Source: Panulirus ornatus
Lineage: Eukaryota > Arthropoda > Malacostraca > Decapoda > Palinuridae
Assembly (NCBI RefSeq): GCF_036320965.1
Contig: NC_092235.1
Coordinates: forward strand, 2,241,346-2,305,345
Length of the DNA: 64,000 nt
Direction: 5' to 3'
The notes beneath the pieces were generated by a model. That model did no database searches. It saw only the letters and a program-made list of their open reading frames with translations, and had not been told where the DNA came from. Position 1 is the stretch's first letter, and each line of letters begins with the position of its first letter. The position numbers and the translations under genes are program-made. Shown one piece after another: positions 31,501 through 44,137 of this stretch.

Positions 31501-31920
31501 ATAGAAAATAAACACAAATGAAATTTAGGGAAGGAAATGGGGGAATGCTTCACTAAGCTAAAGAGCTAAGCAAAGAAAAAAAAAAACCCGGTAAATAAGG
31601 GAAGGCCTCTTTTACCAGTTCTGACCTTAACTGCTCCCACTTATTAAGATCTATCAATATACATACGTTCAGTCCTGAGTAACATTTCAAAATATGTAAC
31701 ACATTCGTCTGTTTCATCTAGATGTAGAAATATGAATATACACGTGAGTAGATATATTTATGTTTTGACATTTGTGTTTCTCTTTCCGTTTTTGAAGTTT
31801 ATTAAGATTTCTCTCAAGAAAAAATATGAAAAGATAACATGTTTTACGTGTGTCCATTATACATGTACCAGGTAAGGTAAGACAGCACGGCCAACTGCGG
31901 CCCTAATCAATATACCACGG
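28532..31920. other. A/T-rich non-coding part of block D
   Basis: No gene recognised. Block E matches (59174-62390) except that about 185 bp around 30004-30187 is missing there. A TATAAAAG at about 30930 has no convincing ORF after it. Confidence 0.5.
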
Positions 31921-31929
31921 GAACGTATC

Positions 31930-32025
31930 ACAGTAACCACTGGTCCGCGGAGGACCAATCACAGTAACCACTGGTCCGCAGAGGACCAATCACAGTAACC
32001 ACTGGTCCGCGGAGGACCAATCATG
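31930..32025. repeat. 31-bp tandem repeat, 3 copies
   Basis: Unit CAGTAACCACTGGTCCGC(G/A) followed by GAGGACCAATCA. Each unit contains the short inverted repeat GGTCC...GGACC. Three copies also at 62400-62492. Confidence 0.9.
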
Positions 32026-32419
32026 AATCACGAGCAGCAGCGGTCCACCAATAGGGAGTCGACGCACAGTAGCGCTGCCCAAGTGGCTACCGGGGAAACA
32101 ATATGGAGGAGTGGCCGAGCCCGGACACTGGCTCATCTGGGTCTATTTTCTTCCTTGCTCTTCATAATGCTAAACACAATATCTTTTCATCGTAGGTAAT
32201 TTATTACCTCATTAACATTTTGTGTATATTTCTAGTAGTGAACTGGTATTCCTAATTTAATGCAGTTCTTGATAACTTTTGTCTATTTATGTTTTGATCT
32301 GAATTCCAGTTTGCCTACCAACATGTGAATGATAATGAGATTACTGACTGTATAAAAGCTGTATAAAATAAATCTATAGTTTTAGTGTTAATTTTAAGGT
32401 TGCTAAGATTCCTAACAAA

Positions 32420-33415
32420 ATACATTCTAGAAATTACGTTTTTGTACAGTGCCTCCATATTTCTATTGAAAGAAAAGTCATTATCAAGTAATTACATTCC
32501 TTCACAGATTCTACAAGTTCACCACTAACATATAAATGTACCTGAGCCACTGGTAAGCTAATGTGATTTACAATCATTTGTTTTGTTTTGTGAACATTGA
32601 GTTCAAGGTCATTATCATTACATCATAACGTAAAATGTTCAACTTCCGGATACACGTCATCATCATTTGTACATTGACTTAGGAGAACGGCATCATCTGC
32701 ATACATAACTTGGCAACATGACACCAACACTCACTAGTATACTGGCTGACCACACCATCCACCTCTGTGCTCCACCTGGCCAACATGACACCAACACTCA
32801 CTAGTATACTGGCTGACCACACCATCCACCTCTGTGCTCCACCTGGCCAACATGACACCAACACTCACTAGTATACTGGCTGACCACACCATCCACCTCT
32901 GTGCTCCACCTGGCCAACATGACACCAACACTCACTAGTATACTGGCTGACCACACCATCCACCTCTGTTCTCCACCTGGCCAACATGACACCAACACTC
33001 ACTAGTATACTGGCTGACCACACCATCCACCTCCGGGCTCCACTTGTATTTGTTTCATGATATCCAATTTTTCATGTAAGAAATTGAACATATTGAGGCC
33101 TTCCTGTGAAGAAAACATTATTCCAGAGAATTTAGTTAGAATTGACATTCATGTTATTAAGTTTATGCATCATTATATGATGCTGAATGGTGTTGAAAGT
33201 ACTAGAAAAATCTACAAAATGTTGTATATCGGTAATATTAGATCTGTTCATATGCTCGAGAACATAATCAATAAAGCACAGAGTTACATCCTCTACACCT
33301 CGATTTCTCGTATAAGCGAACTGAAAGCGATCGGTAAATTGTTGGACTTGTTGGTAAAGTCTGGTTTTGATAAACTTCTCAAAAAAAATCATCAAAATCA
33401 AAATCAAAGAGAATA
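32420..33415 (-). pseudogene. Second non-LTR reverse transcriptase remnant
   Basis: Two minus-strand parts of a different RT family. At 33415-33140: FEKFIKTRLYQQVQQF, QFAYTRNRGVEDVTL and VDFSSTFNTIQHHIM. These are RT motifs of the kind seen in CR1/Rex/L2-type LINEs (QFAY..NR..ED, DFSSAFNTI). At 32703-32420: YADDAVLLSQCTNDDD and DLELNVHKTKQMIVNH, the catalytic YADD box and the following LN..KT block. Stops and shifts are present. A 67-bp minisatellite occupies the position between the two parts. Confidence 0.75.
32713..33040. repeat. 67-bp minisatellite inside the RT remnant
   Basis: About five copies of CAACATGACACCAACACTCA / CTAGTATACTGGCTGACCAC / ACCATCCACCTCTGTGCTCC / ACCTGGC. The block E counterpart (63185-63505) has about five poorly matching copies with many short deletions. 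Confidence 0.93.
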
Positions 33416-33421
33416 TATGCT

Positions 33422-33985
33422 TCAGAGGTGGAGGAAACGAGAAGTGGGAGAAGAAATTGGAGGTGGAAAGATGGAGTGAAAAAGATTTTGAGTGATCGAG
33501 GCATGAACATGCAGGAGGGTGAAAGGCGTGCAAGGAATAGAGTGAATTGGAACTATGTAGTATACCGGGGTCGACGTGCTGTCAATGGATTGAACCAGGG
33601 CATGCGAAGCGTCTGGGGTAGACAACGGAAAGTTTTGTGGGGCCTGTGGGAGCTGTAGTTTCGGTGAATTATACATGACAGCTAGAGACTGAGTGTGAAC
33701 GAATTTGGCCTTTGTTGTCTTTTCCCAGCACTACCTTGCGCGCAAGCGGGGTGAGGGGGTTGTCATTTCATGTGTGGCGGGGTGGCAATGGAATAAATGA
33801 AAGCAGCATGTATGAATATGTGCATGTGCATATATGTATATGTCTGTGCATGTATGTGTATATATACGTTGAAATGTATAGGTATGTATATGTGTGTGTG
33901 TGGGCGTTTATGTATATACATGTGCATGTAGGTGGGTTGGGCCATTCTTTCGTGTGTTTCCTTGCGCTACCTCGCTAATGCGAGA
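33422..33985 (+). mobile_element. LINE fragment, RT C-terminal end and 3' UTR
   Basis: 5'-truncated copy beginning at the GRPNWRWKDGVKK-type terminus (SGRRNWRWKDGVKK here). It continues through VNWNYVVYRGRRAVN and GLNQGMRSVWGRQRK to the stop near 33656, then the long 3' UTR with ATGTGTGTGTGTGGGCG, TTGGGCCATTCTTTC and the tail AATGCGAGAGAC. A (TA)n array of about 185 bp follows. Confidence 0.9.
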
Positions 33986-33998
33986 GACATCAATAATG

Positions 33999-34186
<188 letters not shown>

Positions 34187-34564
34187 GGAGGTGATAACAA
34201 GCAGTGGTGATGTGAGAAGGAGATGAAGTGAGTATTTTGAAGGTTTGTTGAATGTGTTTGATGATAGAGTGGCAGATATAGGGTGTTTTGGTCGAGGTGG
34301 TGTGCAAAGTGAGAGGGTTAGGGAAAATGATTTGGTAAACAGAGAAGAGGTAGTAAAAGCTTTGCGGAAGATTAAAGCCGGCAAGGCAGCAGGTTTGGAT
34401 GGTATTGCAGTGGAATTTATTAAAATAAGGTGTGACTCTATTGTTGACTGGTTGGTAAGGTTATTTAATGTATGTATGACTCATGGTGAGATGCCTGAGG
34501 ATTGGCGGAATGCGTGCATAGTGCCATTGTACAAAGGCAAAGGGGATAAGAGTGAGTGCTCAAA
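34187..34564 (+). mobile_element. LINE fragment, RT N-terminal part
   Basis: Plus-strand piece encoding [12 protein letters not shown] (frame-broken), [40 protein letters not shown] and WRNACIVPLYKGKGDKSECS, the RT palm and fingers motifs. At 34565 it switches abruptly to the minus-strand copy that follows, so this is a tail-to-tail rearrangement. Confidence 0.9.
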
Positions 34565-34565
34565 T

Positions 34566-37232
34566 TATTGGTTTTACCCCATGGTTTACCCCAGACGCTT
34601 CACATGCCCTGGTTCAATCCACTGACAGCACGTCGACCCCGGTATACCACATCGTTCCAATTCACTCTATTCCTTGCACGCCTTTCACCCTCCTGCATGT
34701 TCAGGCCCCGATCACTCAAAATCTTTTTTACTCCATCTTTCCACCTCCAATTTGGACTCCCACTTCACCTCGTTCCCTCCACCTCTGACACATATATCCT
34801 CTTGGCCAATCTTTCCTCACTCATTCTCTACATGTGACCAAACCATTTCAAAACACCCTCTTCTGCTCTCTCAACCACACTCTATTTATTTCCACACATC
34901 TCTCTTACCCTTACATTACTTACTCGATCAAACCACCTCACACCACATATTGTCCTCAAACATCTCATTTCTAGCACATCCAACCTCCTACGCACAACTC
35001 TATCCATAGCCCATGCCTCGCAACCATACAACATTGTTGGAAACACTATTCCTTCAAAAATTCCCATTTTTGCTTTCCGGGATAATGTTCTCGACTTCCA
35101 AACATTCTTTAAGGCTCCCAGAGTTTTCGTCCCCTCCCCCACCCTATGATTCACTTCCGCTTCCATGGTTCCATCCGCTGCCAGATCCACTCCCGGATAT
35201 CTAAAACACTTTACTTCCTCCAGATTTTCACCATTCAAACTTACCTCCCAATTGACTTGACCCTCAACCCTGCTGTACCTAATAACCTTGCTCTTATTCA
35301 CATTTACTCTTAACTTTCTTCTCTCACACACTTTACCAAACTCAGTCACCAGCTTCTGCAGTTTCTCACATGAATCAGCCACCAGCGCTGTATCATCAGC
35401 GAGCAACAACTGACTCACTTCCCAAGCTCTCTCATCCACAGCCGACTGCATACTTGCCCCTCTTTCCAAAACTCTTGCATTCACCTCCCTAACAACCCCA
35501 TCCAAAAACAAATTAAACAACCATGGAGATATCAAACACCCCTGCCGCAAACCTACATTCACTGAGAACCAATCACTTTCCTCTCTTCCTACACGTACAC
35601 ATGCCTTACATCCTCGATAAAAACTTTTAACTGCTTCCAACAACTTGCCTCCCACACCATATATTCTTATTACCTTCCACAGAGCATCTCTATCAACTCT
35701 ATCATATGCCTTCTCCAGATCCATAAATGGTACTTACAAATCCATTTGCTTTTCTAAGTATTTCTCACATACATTCCTCAAATCAAACACCTGATCCACA
35801 CATCCTCTACCACTTCTGAAACCACACTACTCTTCCTCATTCTTATGCTCTGTACATGCCTTCACCCTCTCAATCCATATCCTCCCATATAATTTACCAG
35901 GAATACTTAACAAACTTATACCTCTGTAATTTGAGCACACCCTTTTATCCCCTTTGCCTTTGTACAATGGCACTATGCAAGCATTCCGCCAATTCTCAGG
36001 CACCTCACCATGAAGCATACTTACATTAAATAACCTTACCAACCAGTCAACAATACAGTCACCCTCTTTTTTAATAAATTCCACTGCAGTACCATCCAAA
36101 CCTGCTGCCTTGCCGGCTTTCATCTTCCGCAACGCTCTTACTATCTCTTCTCTGTTTACCAAATCATTTTCCCTAACCCTCTCACTTTGCACACCACCTC
36201 GACCAAAACACCCTATATCTGCCACTCTATCATCAAACACATTCAACAAACCTTCAAATTACTCACTCCATCTCCTCACATCACCACTGCTTGTTATCAC
36301 CTCCCCATTAGCCCCCTTCACTGAAGTTCCCATTTGCTCCCTTGTCTTACGCACTTTATTTACCTCCTTCCAAAACATCTTTTTATTCTCCCTAAAATTT
36401 AATGATACTCTCTCACCCCAACTCTCGTTTGCCCTCTTTTTCACCCCTTGCACCTTTCTCTTGATCGTCTGCCTCTTTCTTTTATACATCTCCCACTCAT
36501 TTGCATTTTTTCCCCGCAAAAATCGTCCAAATTCCTCTCTCTTCTCTTTCACTAATAATCTTACTTCTTCATCCCACCACTCACTACCCTTTCTAATCAA
36601 ACCACCTCCCACGTTTCTCATGCCACAAGCATCTATTGCGCAAGCCATCACTGCTTCCCTAAATACATCCCATTCCTCCCCCACTCCACTTACCTCCTTT
36701 GTTCTCACCTTTTTCCATTCTGTACTCAGTCTCTCCTGGTACTTCCTCATACAAGTCTCCTTTCCAAGCCCACTTACTCTCACCACCCTCTTCACCCCAA
36801 CATTCTCTCTTCCTTTCTGAAAACCCCTACAAATCTTCACCTTCGCCTCCACAAGACAATGATCAGACATCCCTCCAGTTGCACCTCTCAGCACATTAAC
36901 ATCCAAAAGTCTCTCTTTCGCGCGCCTATCAATTAACACGTAGTCCAATAACGCTCTCTGGCCATCTCTCCTACTTACATACGTATACTTATGTATATCT
37001 CGCTTTTTAAACCCGTTTTTCCCAATCACCAGTCCTTTTTCAGCACATAAATCTACAAGCTCTTCACCATTTCCATTCACAACACTGAACACCCCATGTA
37101 TACCATTTATTCCCTCAACTGCCACATTACTCACCTTTGCATTCAAATCACCCATCACTATAACCCGGTCTTGTGCATCAAAACCACTAACACACACATT
37201 TAGCTGCTCCCAAAACACTTGCCTATGAGTCC
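34566..37232 (-). mobile_element. APE-type LINE: endonuclease and RT, most complete copy
   Basis: On the minus strand one reading frame runs from endonuclease to the C-terminal domain without a frameshift. Endonuclease (37232 to about 36500): VIVMGDLNAKV, LLDYVLIDRRAKER and GGMSDHCLVEAKV, the Asp and SDH catalytic motifs. RT (36250 to about 35270): [68 protein letters not shown] (active site, Leu for the usual Phe) and VNKSKVIR. C-terminal part: LYGCEAWAMDR and WFGHM. Stop codons occur at 36259-36261, 35827-35829, about 35730, 34879-34881 and about 34828, so it is inactive. The 5' end is truncated inside the endonuclease domain and joins a Penelope 3' end. Similar to RTE-like elements, but clade assignment is tentative. 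Confidence 0.92.
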
Positions 37233-37462
37233 ACGGGGAAAATGAAACACGATAAGTTCCCAAGTGCACTTTCGTGTAACAATAACATCATCAGGAGAGA
37301 CACAAGAGAAAAATATAACAGTCACTTGATATACAACGAAGAGACGTAGCTAGGACGCCATTTGGTAAACATGCGATTGTCCAAGACAGACAACGAGCGC
37401 ATCATAAACTTATTATGTGGACAAGAAAGTAAATTGTTTACAAATTTTATCAACAATAAATC
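37233..37462 (-). mobile_element. Penelope-like element 3' end abutting the LINE
   Basis: Reverse-strand Penelope 3' UTR: ATAATAAGTTTATGATGCGC, CGTCCTAGCTACGTCTCTTC, the hammerhead-like segment and ACTTATCGTGTTTCATTTTC. It ends TGGACTCATAGG and then continues directly as LINE endonuclease. The long ORF starting at 37269 is therefore a chance chimera of Penelope UTR and LINE. Confidence 0.85.
37258..37298 (-). ncRNA. Hammerhead-ribozyme-like motif
   Basis: Minus strand: TCTC (stem I), CTGATGA (complement at 37288-37294), a weak stem II region ending TACAC, GAAA, palindrome AGTGCACT, T, then GGGA (complement at 37258-37261). The core is intact as in the 14512 copy. Stem I has one G-U pair, and stem II pairing is poorer. 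Confidence 0.5.
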
Positions 37463-38465
37463 ATGGAGATCAGAATCCATAATTTCACTTTGCATCACTT
37501 CTTATAATCCTTTGAAGTTTGAAAATCATTTTGTATTACTTGCATCAGTGACCAATAGATTGCATTACTCATCCTGAAATTTATGCCCTTGATTAAATGA
37601 ATTTCACTGAGCTGCGAGTAGGACAGATTAACATAAACACACTGAAATATCCTTCTCATTGATGTCCAAATGCAACAGATTTGTTTTGTTAAGTTATCAG
37701 TATCAAGAAATAATTAATGTCATGACGGTTTATACCTTTTCTAAATCAAGCAAAACTTGTGACCTTACTCATAGGTCACTGATCGTTAAAATCAACACAT
37801 AAAAATCTATCTTTCCTCGATAATTATCTTACTTATTTTGATTGATTGACAATGAAGCACTAGGGTTGACCCCACCCAGGATCTGTTACCGTCCTACTAT
37901 CCTTCTCTTCCTCACCATACAACAAACTATCTTAAAATACTTCAAGTGCCATAAGCATCTCCCCCAACCATCAATAATCAAGACAGACATTCACAGCTTT
38001 TGTGTCCAGTTATCATTAGCTTTTAGGTATTTAGTGTTTATTTCATTATTGTGGCTCAATGACCTTTAACTGTACATTGTCACTGTATCCACCATCATTA
38101 TATACATCTTGTTTTACATTTAATGTGCTTTCAATGTTTGACGTATGGTATGGCTTCAGGCTTTATGACCTTTGCTACTCATAACCATCAACATCTATCA
38201 ACATATGTACATTCCTGTTATCATGTAGCAAATATTGTAATGTGAATGGCTTGTCGTATGGTAGAGATACTGGTTTAATGATCTTTACCAGTTAATAACC
38301 AATGAATCCAACGATACACACATCCCCTGACGTTGTACACAGCGAACCGTCGTATGATAAGGTCCCGTGCCAGGCAGGAACATGGCCAATCTCTCAACAA
38401 CAAACTACCTGTTAGACAAGATCAGATACAGGGCCGGGTTGAGGTGAGGACCAGTACATACACCT
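37463..38465. other. Intergenic
   Basis: No gene, tRNA or recognised mobile element seen. Confidence 0.5.
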
Positions 38466-38467
38466 AG

Positions 38468-38668
38468 AGAGGCTAACAACGATACCATAGACCCGTGAAG
38501 CAAAGACCTGCTGCTCAACCTAACAACGACACCATAGACCCGTGAAGCAGAGACCTGCTGCTCAACCTAACAACGACACCATAGACCCGTGAAGCACAGA
38601 CCTGCTGCTCAACCTAACAACGACACCATAGACCCGTGAAGCACAGACCTGCTGCTCAACCTAACAAT
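38468..38668. repeat. 47-bp tandem repeat, about 4 copies
   Basis: Unit CTAACAACGACACCATAGAC / CCGTGAAGCA(G/C)AGACCTGCT / GCTCAAC. The first and last units are slightly diverged. Confidence 0.92.
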
Positions 38669-41190
38669 GAGACAAAACTACATTTCAGCATGACACTTGA
38701 CGAATCTAACAACAAAAGTATTATCCTCAGTTGTAAATACATATATATGATTATGGATTCTGGCTCAACGATCATTATATAATCAATAAATCTAATAATT
38801 CATAGTTTTGCTCCTGTTTCATCCTCATTATATTATTCTCTCTGACAATATGAATATGTAATTAATGAGAATAAATATTTTGTGTTCGCAGGTAATAATG
38901 TAAGGTGTAACTCGCATTAATAAACATACCAGATTATCTAACCTTCTATCATATCATCCTTCACCCTCTGTCCTTCCAGATAATGTAAGTCTTGTTATCT
39001 TAATGTCTTCATGTGGGAAATTCTAATGACATTATCATCATCCGTCTCTGAATGCCATCAGAGGTATTTTTGTACACAAATATAATTAGCAATATATGCA
39101 GCACAATGTAAGTGGTGTGTGACTAACTATAGCTGTAATATTACCTGTTCATTCTTGCTACTAACACATGACACCAAGTTGCCTGTTAGTCTTATTACGT
39201 ACATTAATACACTGTTGTCTTGGCTTTACATTTCTACTAATGATGACACCTAAATCCTTCTCCTGCCTTGATAGTTTCATTTCCACATCTTAAGATGATA
39301 CTGTAGTTTGCCTGCTATGTGTACACAGTGTAAACATGTTGCATATGTCTACGGTGAATATCACTGGCCATTGTACACTGTACAACGATAGCCTGTTAAG
39401 ATCTTCCTGCAATGTCATAAGATTCTGTTTAACTCGCAAACACGATTTCATCGCGTGTAGGAAAAATTTGATATAAATCTAAAGTTGATATTTTCAAAGA
39501 GAAATATAGAACAAGACAGATCACATTTATTATATCACATATCAGTTCACCAGATAAAGACACCATTATAACATATTGTGAAACTAATATATAGCATGAT
39601 TCATGTACAAGGACCATCTTCTACACATGACCAATATTTCACAACCATCACAAAATGATTCACTGATAAAGCCAGTGTATGTAATGTCCTTCCTTTTCCT
39701 CAGCTCATTAGGCATTTTCCGTGACCCAACCTATATGTTATTTGTCCCCTCATTTGTGACCTTGTAGTTGTTGTACGGTGGAGTAATGCTTGACTTGCTA
39801 TACTGAGGGACAGACACACTGACACAAGCCATGTTGTAGTTGTTGTACGGTGGAGTAATGCTTGACTTGCTATACTGACGGACAGACACACTGACACAAG
39901 CCACTATTGGAAAAACAGATAAACATGAAGAGATAATTTACCTGAAAAAATTATTTATCTATTCACAGGATTTACTATCAGACATGATTACAAATTAAGA
40001 AAACTGGTTTACACTAAAAGAATTATAAAACGTACAAAATTCACATGAAAATCTACATGGTCGATATATGTTCTATCAACAGCGTGAGTAGATAAATTTC
40101 TAACTCCTCATTAACAATCTTATCAATTCAACCCATAAAAAATATCTTCATAACAAATAAACCCAAATAGCAGTGTGTCATAAGACCAGAGCCCCTGCCA
40201 AGCTGGGACTTGGCCAAACATAAACAACCACTTTCTTATAGACGATTAGTCAAGGTTCTGGGTCGAGCACCAGGATCTATTGACCACCGACATAATATAT
40301 TTTCTCTGATCCTTCATCATCACCACCACACTCCCGGCACCCATCAATAAACCCTTCCCAAATTCCTCACTTCCTTATAAACTCGTCCCTGTAGTCAACA
40401 ATTAAGAAACCTAAACCGACCAAAAAGCATTACGTTGTTCAACAATGTAAACCCCAGCTAGGGTGAGCCTTAGATACTCTTACGGTATATTGTGATGGAC
40501 GAAGGATTTACTACCCTGGTAATGTATTACACATTTACTTATTCTAAAAACCTATCACTGATTACCGTTAAATACATATGGCAAAAATATATTTTGCTTG
40601 TGGACATCTAGTGAAAATACATGGGATATCGTATGCAAGCTAAACATTTGATACGATAATAAATAAAATCCCATAACTTTTCTGGAGCACAAGGTACAGA
40701 AATATATGTTACGTGATATCGTTAAGATGAACATATCTAACATAAAGATTTCTATTTTGCAGATAAATGTTTTACATGTAGAAATCAATAACAATTTCAA
40801 TAACATAAAGATAATTGCGTCAGTATCTATGTTGCAGGCTTTTTATCAGGGTTTTACACACTGTAGAAAAGAATTGTTTAGAGAAAAGTAATGTAATTGC
40901 TATTAACAAGAGGTTCAAGGATTCTAAGTTAGAGTTTCTGCTCTTGAAAATGTTACCTTCATCCTCTGAGAAAACTTTGAAAAAACAGACTTTTATTTTG
41001 TGTGATGAGGACTAATGACAAATTATTTACGTTTTTCTTAAGAATATCCTTTATGAATCAAATGAAAGTATTTTGTTAGATAGAAAATTTACATCAGTAA
41101 CAACGAGAGATAAACAATCAATATTCACAAACTTTATCTTTGGTGAATTAAAGTTCATCAAATAACAGATAAAGATTACTATATACAATT
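38669..41190. other. Intergenic, includes a 2-copy 70-bp repeat
   Basis: No gene is supported. At about 39760-39902 a unit of about 70 bp containing TAGTTGTTGTACGGTGGAGT and ATGCTTGACTTGCTATACTG is duplicated. Short ORFs (for example at 40706-41015) lack recognisable domains. Confidence 0.55.
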
Positions 41191-41191
41191 T

Positions 41192-41432
41192 CCAACAATC
41201 TTATTGACATCATAAAACCAAATATGATTAATAAATGTTCCAACAATCTTATCGACATCATAAAACCAAATATGATTAATAAATGTTCCAACAATCTTAT
41301 TGACATCATAAAACCAAATATGATTAATAAATGTTCCAACAATCTTATCGACATCATAAAACCAAATATGATTAATAAATGTTCCAACAATCTTATTGAC
41401 ATCATAAAACCAAATATGATTAATAAATGTTT
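41192..41432. repeat. 48-bp satellite with alternating units
   Basis: Five copies of TCCAACAATCTTAT(T/C)GACA / TCATAAAACCAAATATGATT / AATAAATG T. Units alternate strictly TTGAC, TCGAC, TTGAC, TCGAC, TTGAC, so the real period is 96 bp. Confidence 0.93.
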
Positions 41433-41499
41433 CAAATCATCAAAAGTAAAAACAAGAAGCCGTCCGGAGGTTAGTTGTTACCCCCGGCGTAAACACTTA

Positions 41500-42390
41500 T
41501 AGGCGGAATCCGGTAACACCTCTTGAATAGCATGTGGAAGACAGAGTAGAGTGGGTGGGCTCAGAAGCATGTTCTCCACTTCTACTGACTAGTGATATGT
41601 TAAGGATAAAGACAACACAAGCCACATACATCGATTGTGAGAATGGAATCAGGGACGAAACATGTATAACTAGAAAGGTTAAAGATACAAAGATGGTGAA
41701 ATTACCTTTACCTGGGATCAGTAGCACCTGTGGCAATGGACACAGCTTTTTAATGCTTGATCACTTACAACTGATAAACTTTAATACGAAAATCTTAGGT
41801 ATTGTCCCTCAGGAAAACTTTTTATAAATATTTATAGAAGACTTACATATGTTATATGTACGTTACCCCTAGAATATATCTTTACCCGGGATGTATAACA
41901 CTTGTGTGGATAGACACAGCTTTGTAATGCATGATCCATTACATGAAATGAACTTCGCTAACGAAGAGTTATACAACGAGTCGTTGAAGAACATTAATCA
42001 AATACCTATACAGAATTTTTATGTAAGATAAGAGGCATTTCATGATAGTAAACATAAAAAATGATGATGAAAGAAAAGGGAGGTAGAGGTAAATATTTTG
42101 TTAAAAGATGAAATACTCCTGCCTTAAACTAGCTCCTTATATTGCATTTTCACTTAGATACCCACATGATAACGCATTCTGTTCTTTATAATCATAAATA
42201 TTTATGCATTTAACACGTTTTATCATTTCTTATATAATATCAAGGATTCAGGCTTAAAGATCTTGGTTCTGAACAATCATTATAATGCAACACAATACAT
42301 AATTATGATAAACAAATCATTCATCACAATGACCATTATGTTTTACCAGATTCTTTAAGTCCTCAGTCACGTTTGTTAATATCGGTGCTG
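41500..42390 (+). repeat. Dispersed repeat R3
   Basis: Sub-segments recur inverted at about 46260-46790 (ACCTGTGGCAATGGACACA, CCTTAAACTAGCTC). In direct orientation they recur at about 19490-19930 and 48520-48950 (ACAGAATTTCTATGTTA, GATTCAGG(T/C)TTAAAGA). No terminal structure or coding capacity was identified. The copies are clearly diverged from one another, so this is an older repeat. Confidence 0.6.
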
Positions 42391-43241
42391 TTTCCTGTGG
42401 GGCGGGGTAGCGCTAGAAATGGGTGATGGCAAGCAAGTATGTTTATGTATGTCATACATAAGATAAACAATTATCCTTGTATGAAGAAAGCATCTTGGTT
42501 GTGCGATTCATTTCGTTTTTCTCTTCAGCAATGAGTATCATCCTGGTATAGTGAACATATGCTTGATATGATCCTGTAAGCGCCAGCAGGTCAAAAACAT
42601 TTTCAAGTAACGTAAAGTGTGTAGTGAAGATAGCTCTTAACCTGACCCGTGAGTGAACAGGATGGCATGTGATACTATCAAGGGAAACAGTGTCGGCGTT
42701 TTGGTTTATTAATAAGAAATGTTATTATTCCCTTAACACAGTTACCAATCCCCACCAGAGGCATAATTATCACTTTCATGAATAAATTCACTGCAATTTT
42801 GATCACTGTCATCTTTACCATTCATAACATGCAACTATATTCACCACTCTAACTTATGCATTATCATTGTTGTACATTACGTACATTACAGCAGTAGTGA
42901 TCTTTCGTGTGTGATAAAAGATGGTGACGTCTTTCCCATACACATATCATTATCAAATATTTACCTTACTCTACGTAGCACACTACACTTCCCTATCAAA
43001 ACACACGCCTCTTCCTGTCTTCAAGCTTATCATAACTACCCTACATTTTAACAGGATTAACCATCCTTGATATGCTCATATTCATGCCTACCAAAAGTAT
43101 TATCATAACTACTCGAGACAATACAAAATCTTAACTACAACCATACGAAGTTTACAACCATACTATATTACCTACCCCGGATATCAAGAGAACATGTCAT
43201 CAACAATCTCTCACTAAAACAAAAACAGATCATCCATCATC
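42391..43241. other. Intergenic
   Basis: A short GGCGGGGTAGCGCTAGAAAT sequence near 42401 resembles a decayed SINE/LINE tail. Otherwise nothing is recognised. Confidence 0.5.
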
Positions 43242-44137
43242 ATGCGCATTGTGAACAAAAACGTTCAACGTGTCCTGCCAAAAACTGAATCAACAAAACC
43301 TAAAGAAATGCTGCTCATGCTCCTGGACCGGCTACCATGGCGCAGTGGATCCACCTGGTCATTGGTTACCCTCCCATATTTAGCACCGGCATTGTTGTAC
43401 CTTGTGGGTATGTGCAGGCGTGTGTTTCTCTCATGTCTTCGTAAGAGTGTTCGCCTGGCACTTTACACCATCTGGGTCATTGTAGTCACCTGCTTCGTTC
43501 TCGAACAGGAGTTCTTGAGCCTAATGGACCGTCTGGTAGTGAGCGCAATAAGATGGCTCGTAGGTCTTGTGCGGAGAGTTGTGAGGAATATCGTGCGGGA
43601 ACTCATATTCCAGGTGACTATGTTCCTCTTAGTGTTCATCATCCTCGTGAGAATGGTGGTGGAGGAGGTAATGCTTCCTATCATTAGAACGGTTGACTAC
43701 GCTGTGCAGGTCACACCGAAAGTCCTTATAATATTCTTGGATGAGATAGTTGTGGCACTTGTCGTGGAGGTGGCAAAGATGATGCTCACTGGCATTCTTG
43801 TACTCATCGTAAAGATGGTCACAAAGGTCAGTATCTCTGTATGGTCAGTTGTCTTCAGAAAAGCAGTGATCTTGGAGACTATGGCACAATCATTACCAAC
43901 AACACCTCAAGAATCCTCTCTCTCCTGGGGGCCTCATCAAGGAATTCTTCATCGTTGCAGCACTCAGTTTGATTTTCTGTTGTAGGCTGTTGGCTGGAGG
44001 CGCCGTTGTAGTAACAGTTTTCGTCCTGCGCACACTAGTAACCGCCGCCATAGTACTTCTTCGTCCAGCAATTTACCTGATTCAAATGACGTCGAAATTG
44101 GGTAAATACGTAGTAACCTTTGTTAAAGTGGTCCACA
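43242..44137 (+). pseudogene. Hydrophobic multi-pass membrane-like ORF, interrupted
   Basis: From the ATG at 43242 the frame runs 247 codons. After a basic N-terminus it encodes several strongly hydrophobic segments (such as LALYTIWVIVVTCFVL, MFLLVFIILVRMVV, TGILVLIVKMVT) spaced by Arg/Lys, suggesting at least four membrane passes or amphipathic helices. Near 43900 the hydrophobic pattern leaves this frame and continues in another (EFFIVAALSLIFCCRLL, VFVLRTLVTAAIVLL), which implies a frameshift or a missed intron. At about 44138 it runs directly into a LINE fragment that supplies the last residues before the stop. No family is recognised. Likely a broken gene or an old element ORF. Confidence 0.4.

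Noticed and set aside
37233..37269. Start of a 336-codon frame as a new gene
   Set aside because: The first codons are Penelope 3' UTR read by chance; the rest is LINE endonuclease.
41192..41432. Possible CRISPR-like array
   Set aside because: The 48-bp units are directly adjacent without unique spacers, and the genome is eukaryotic.
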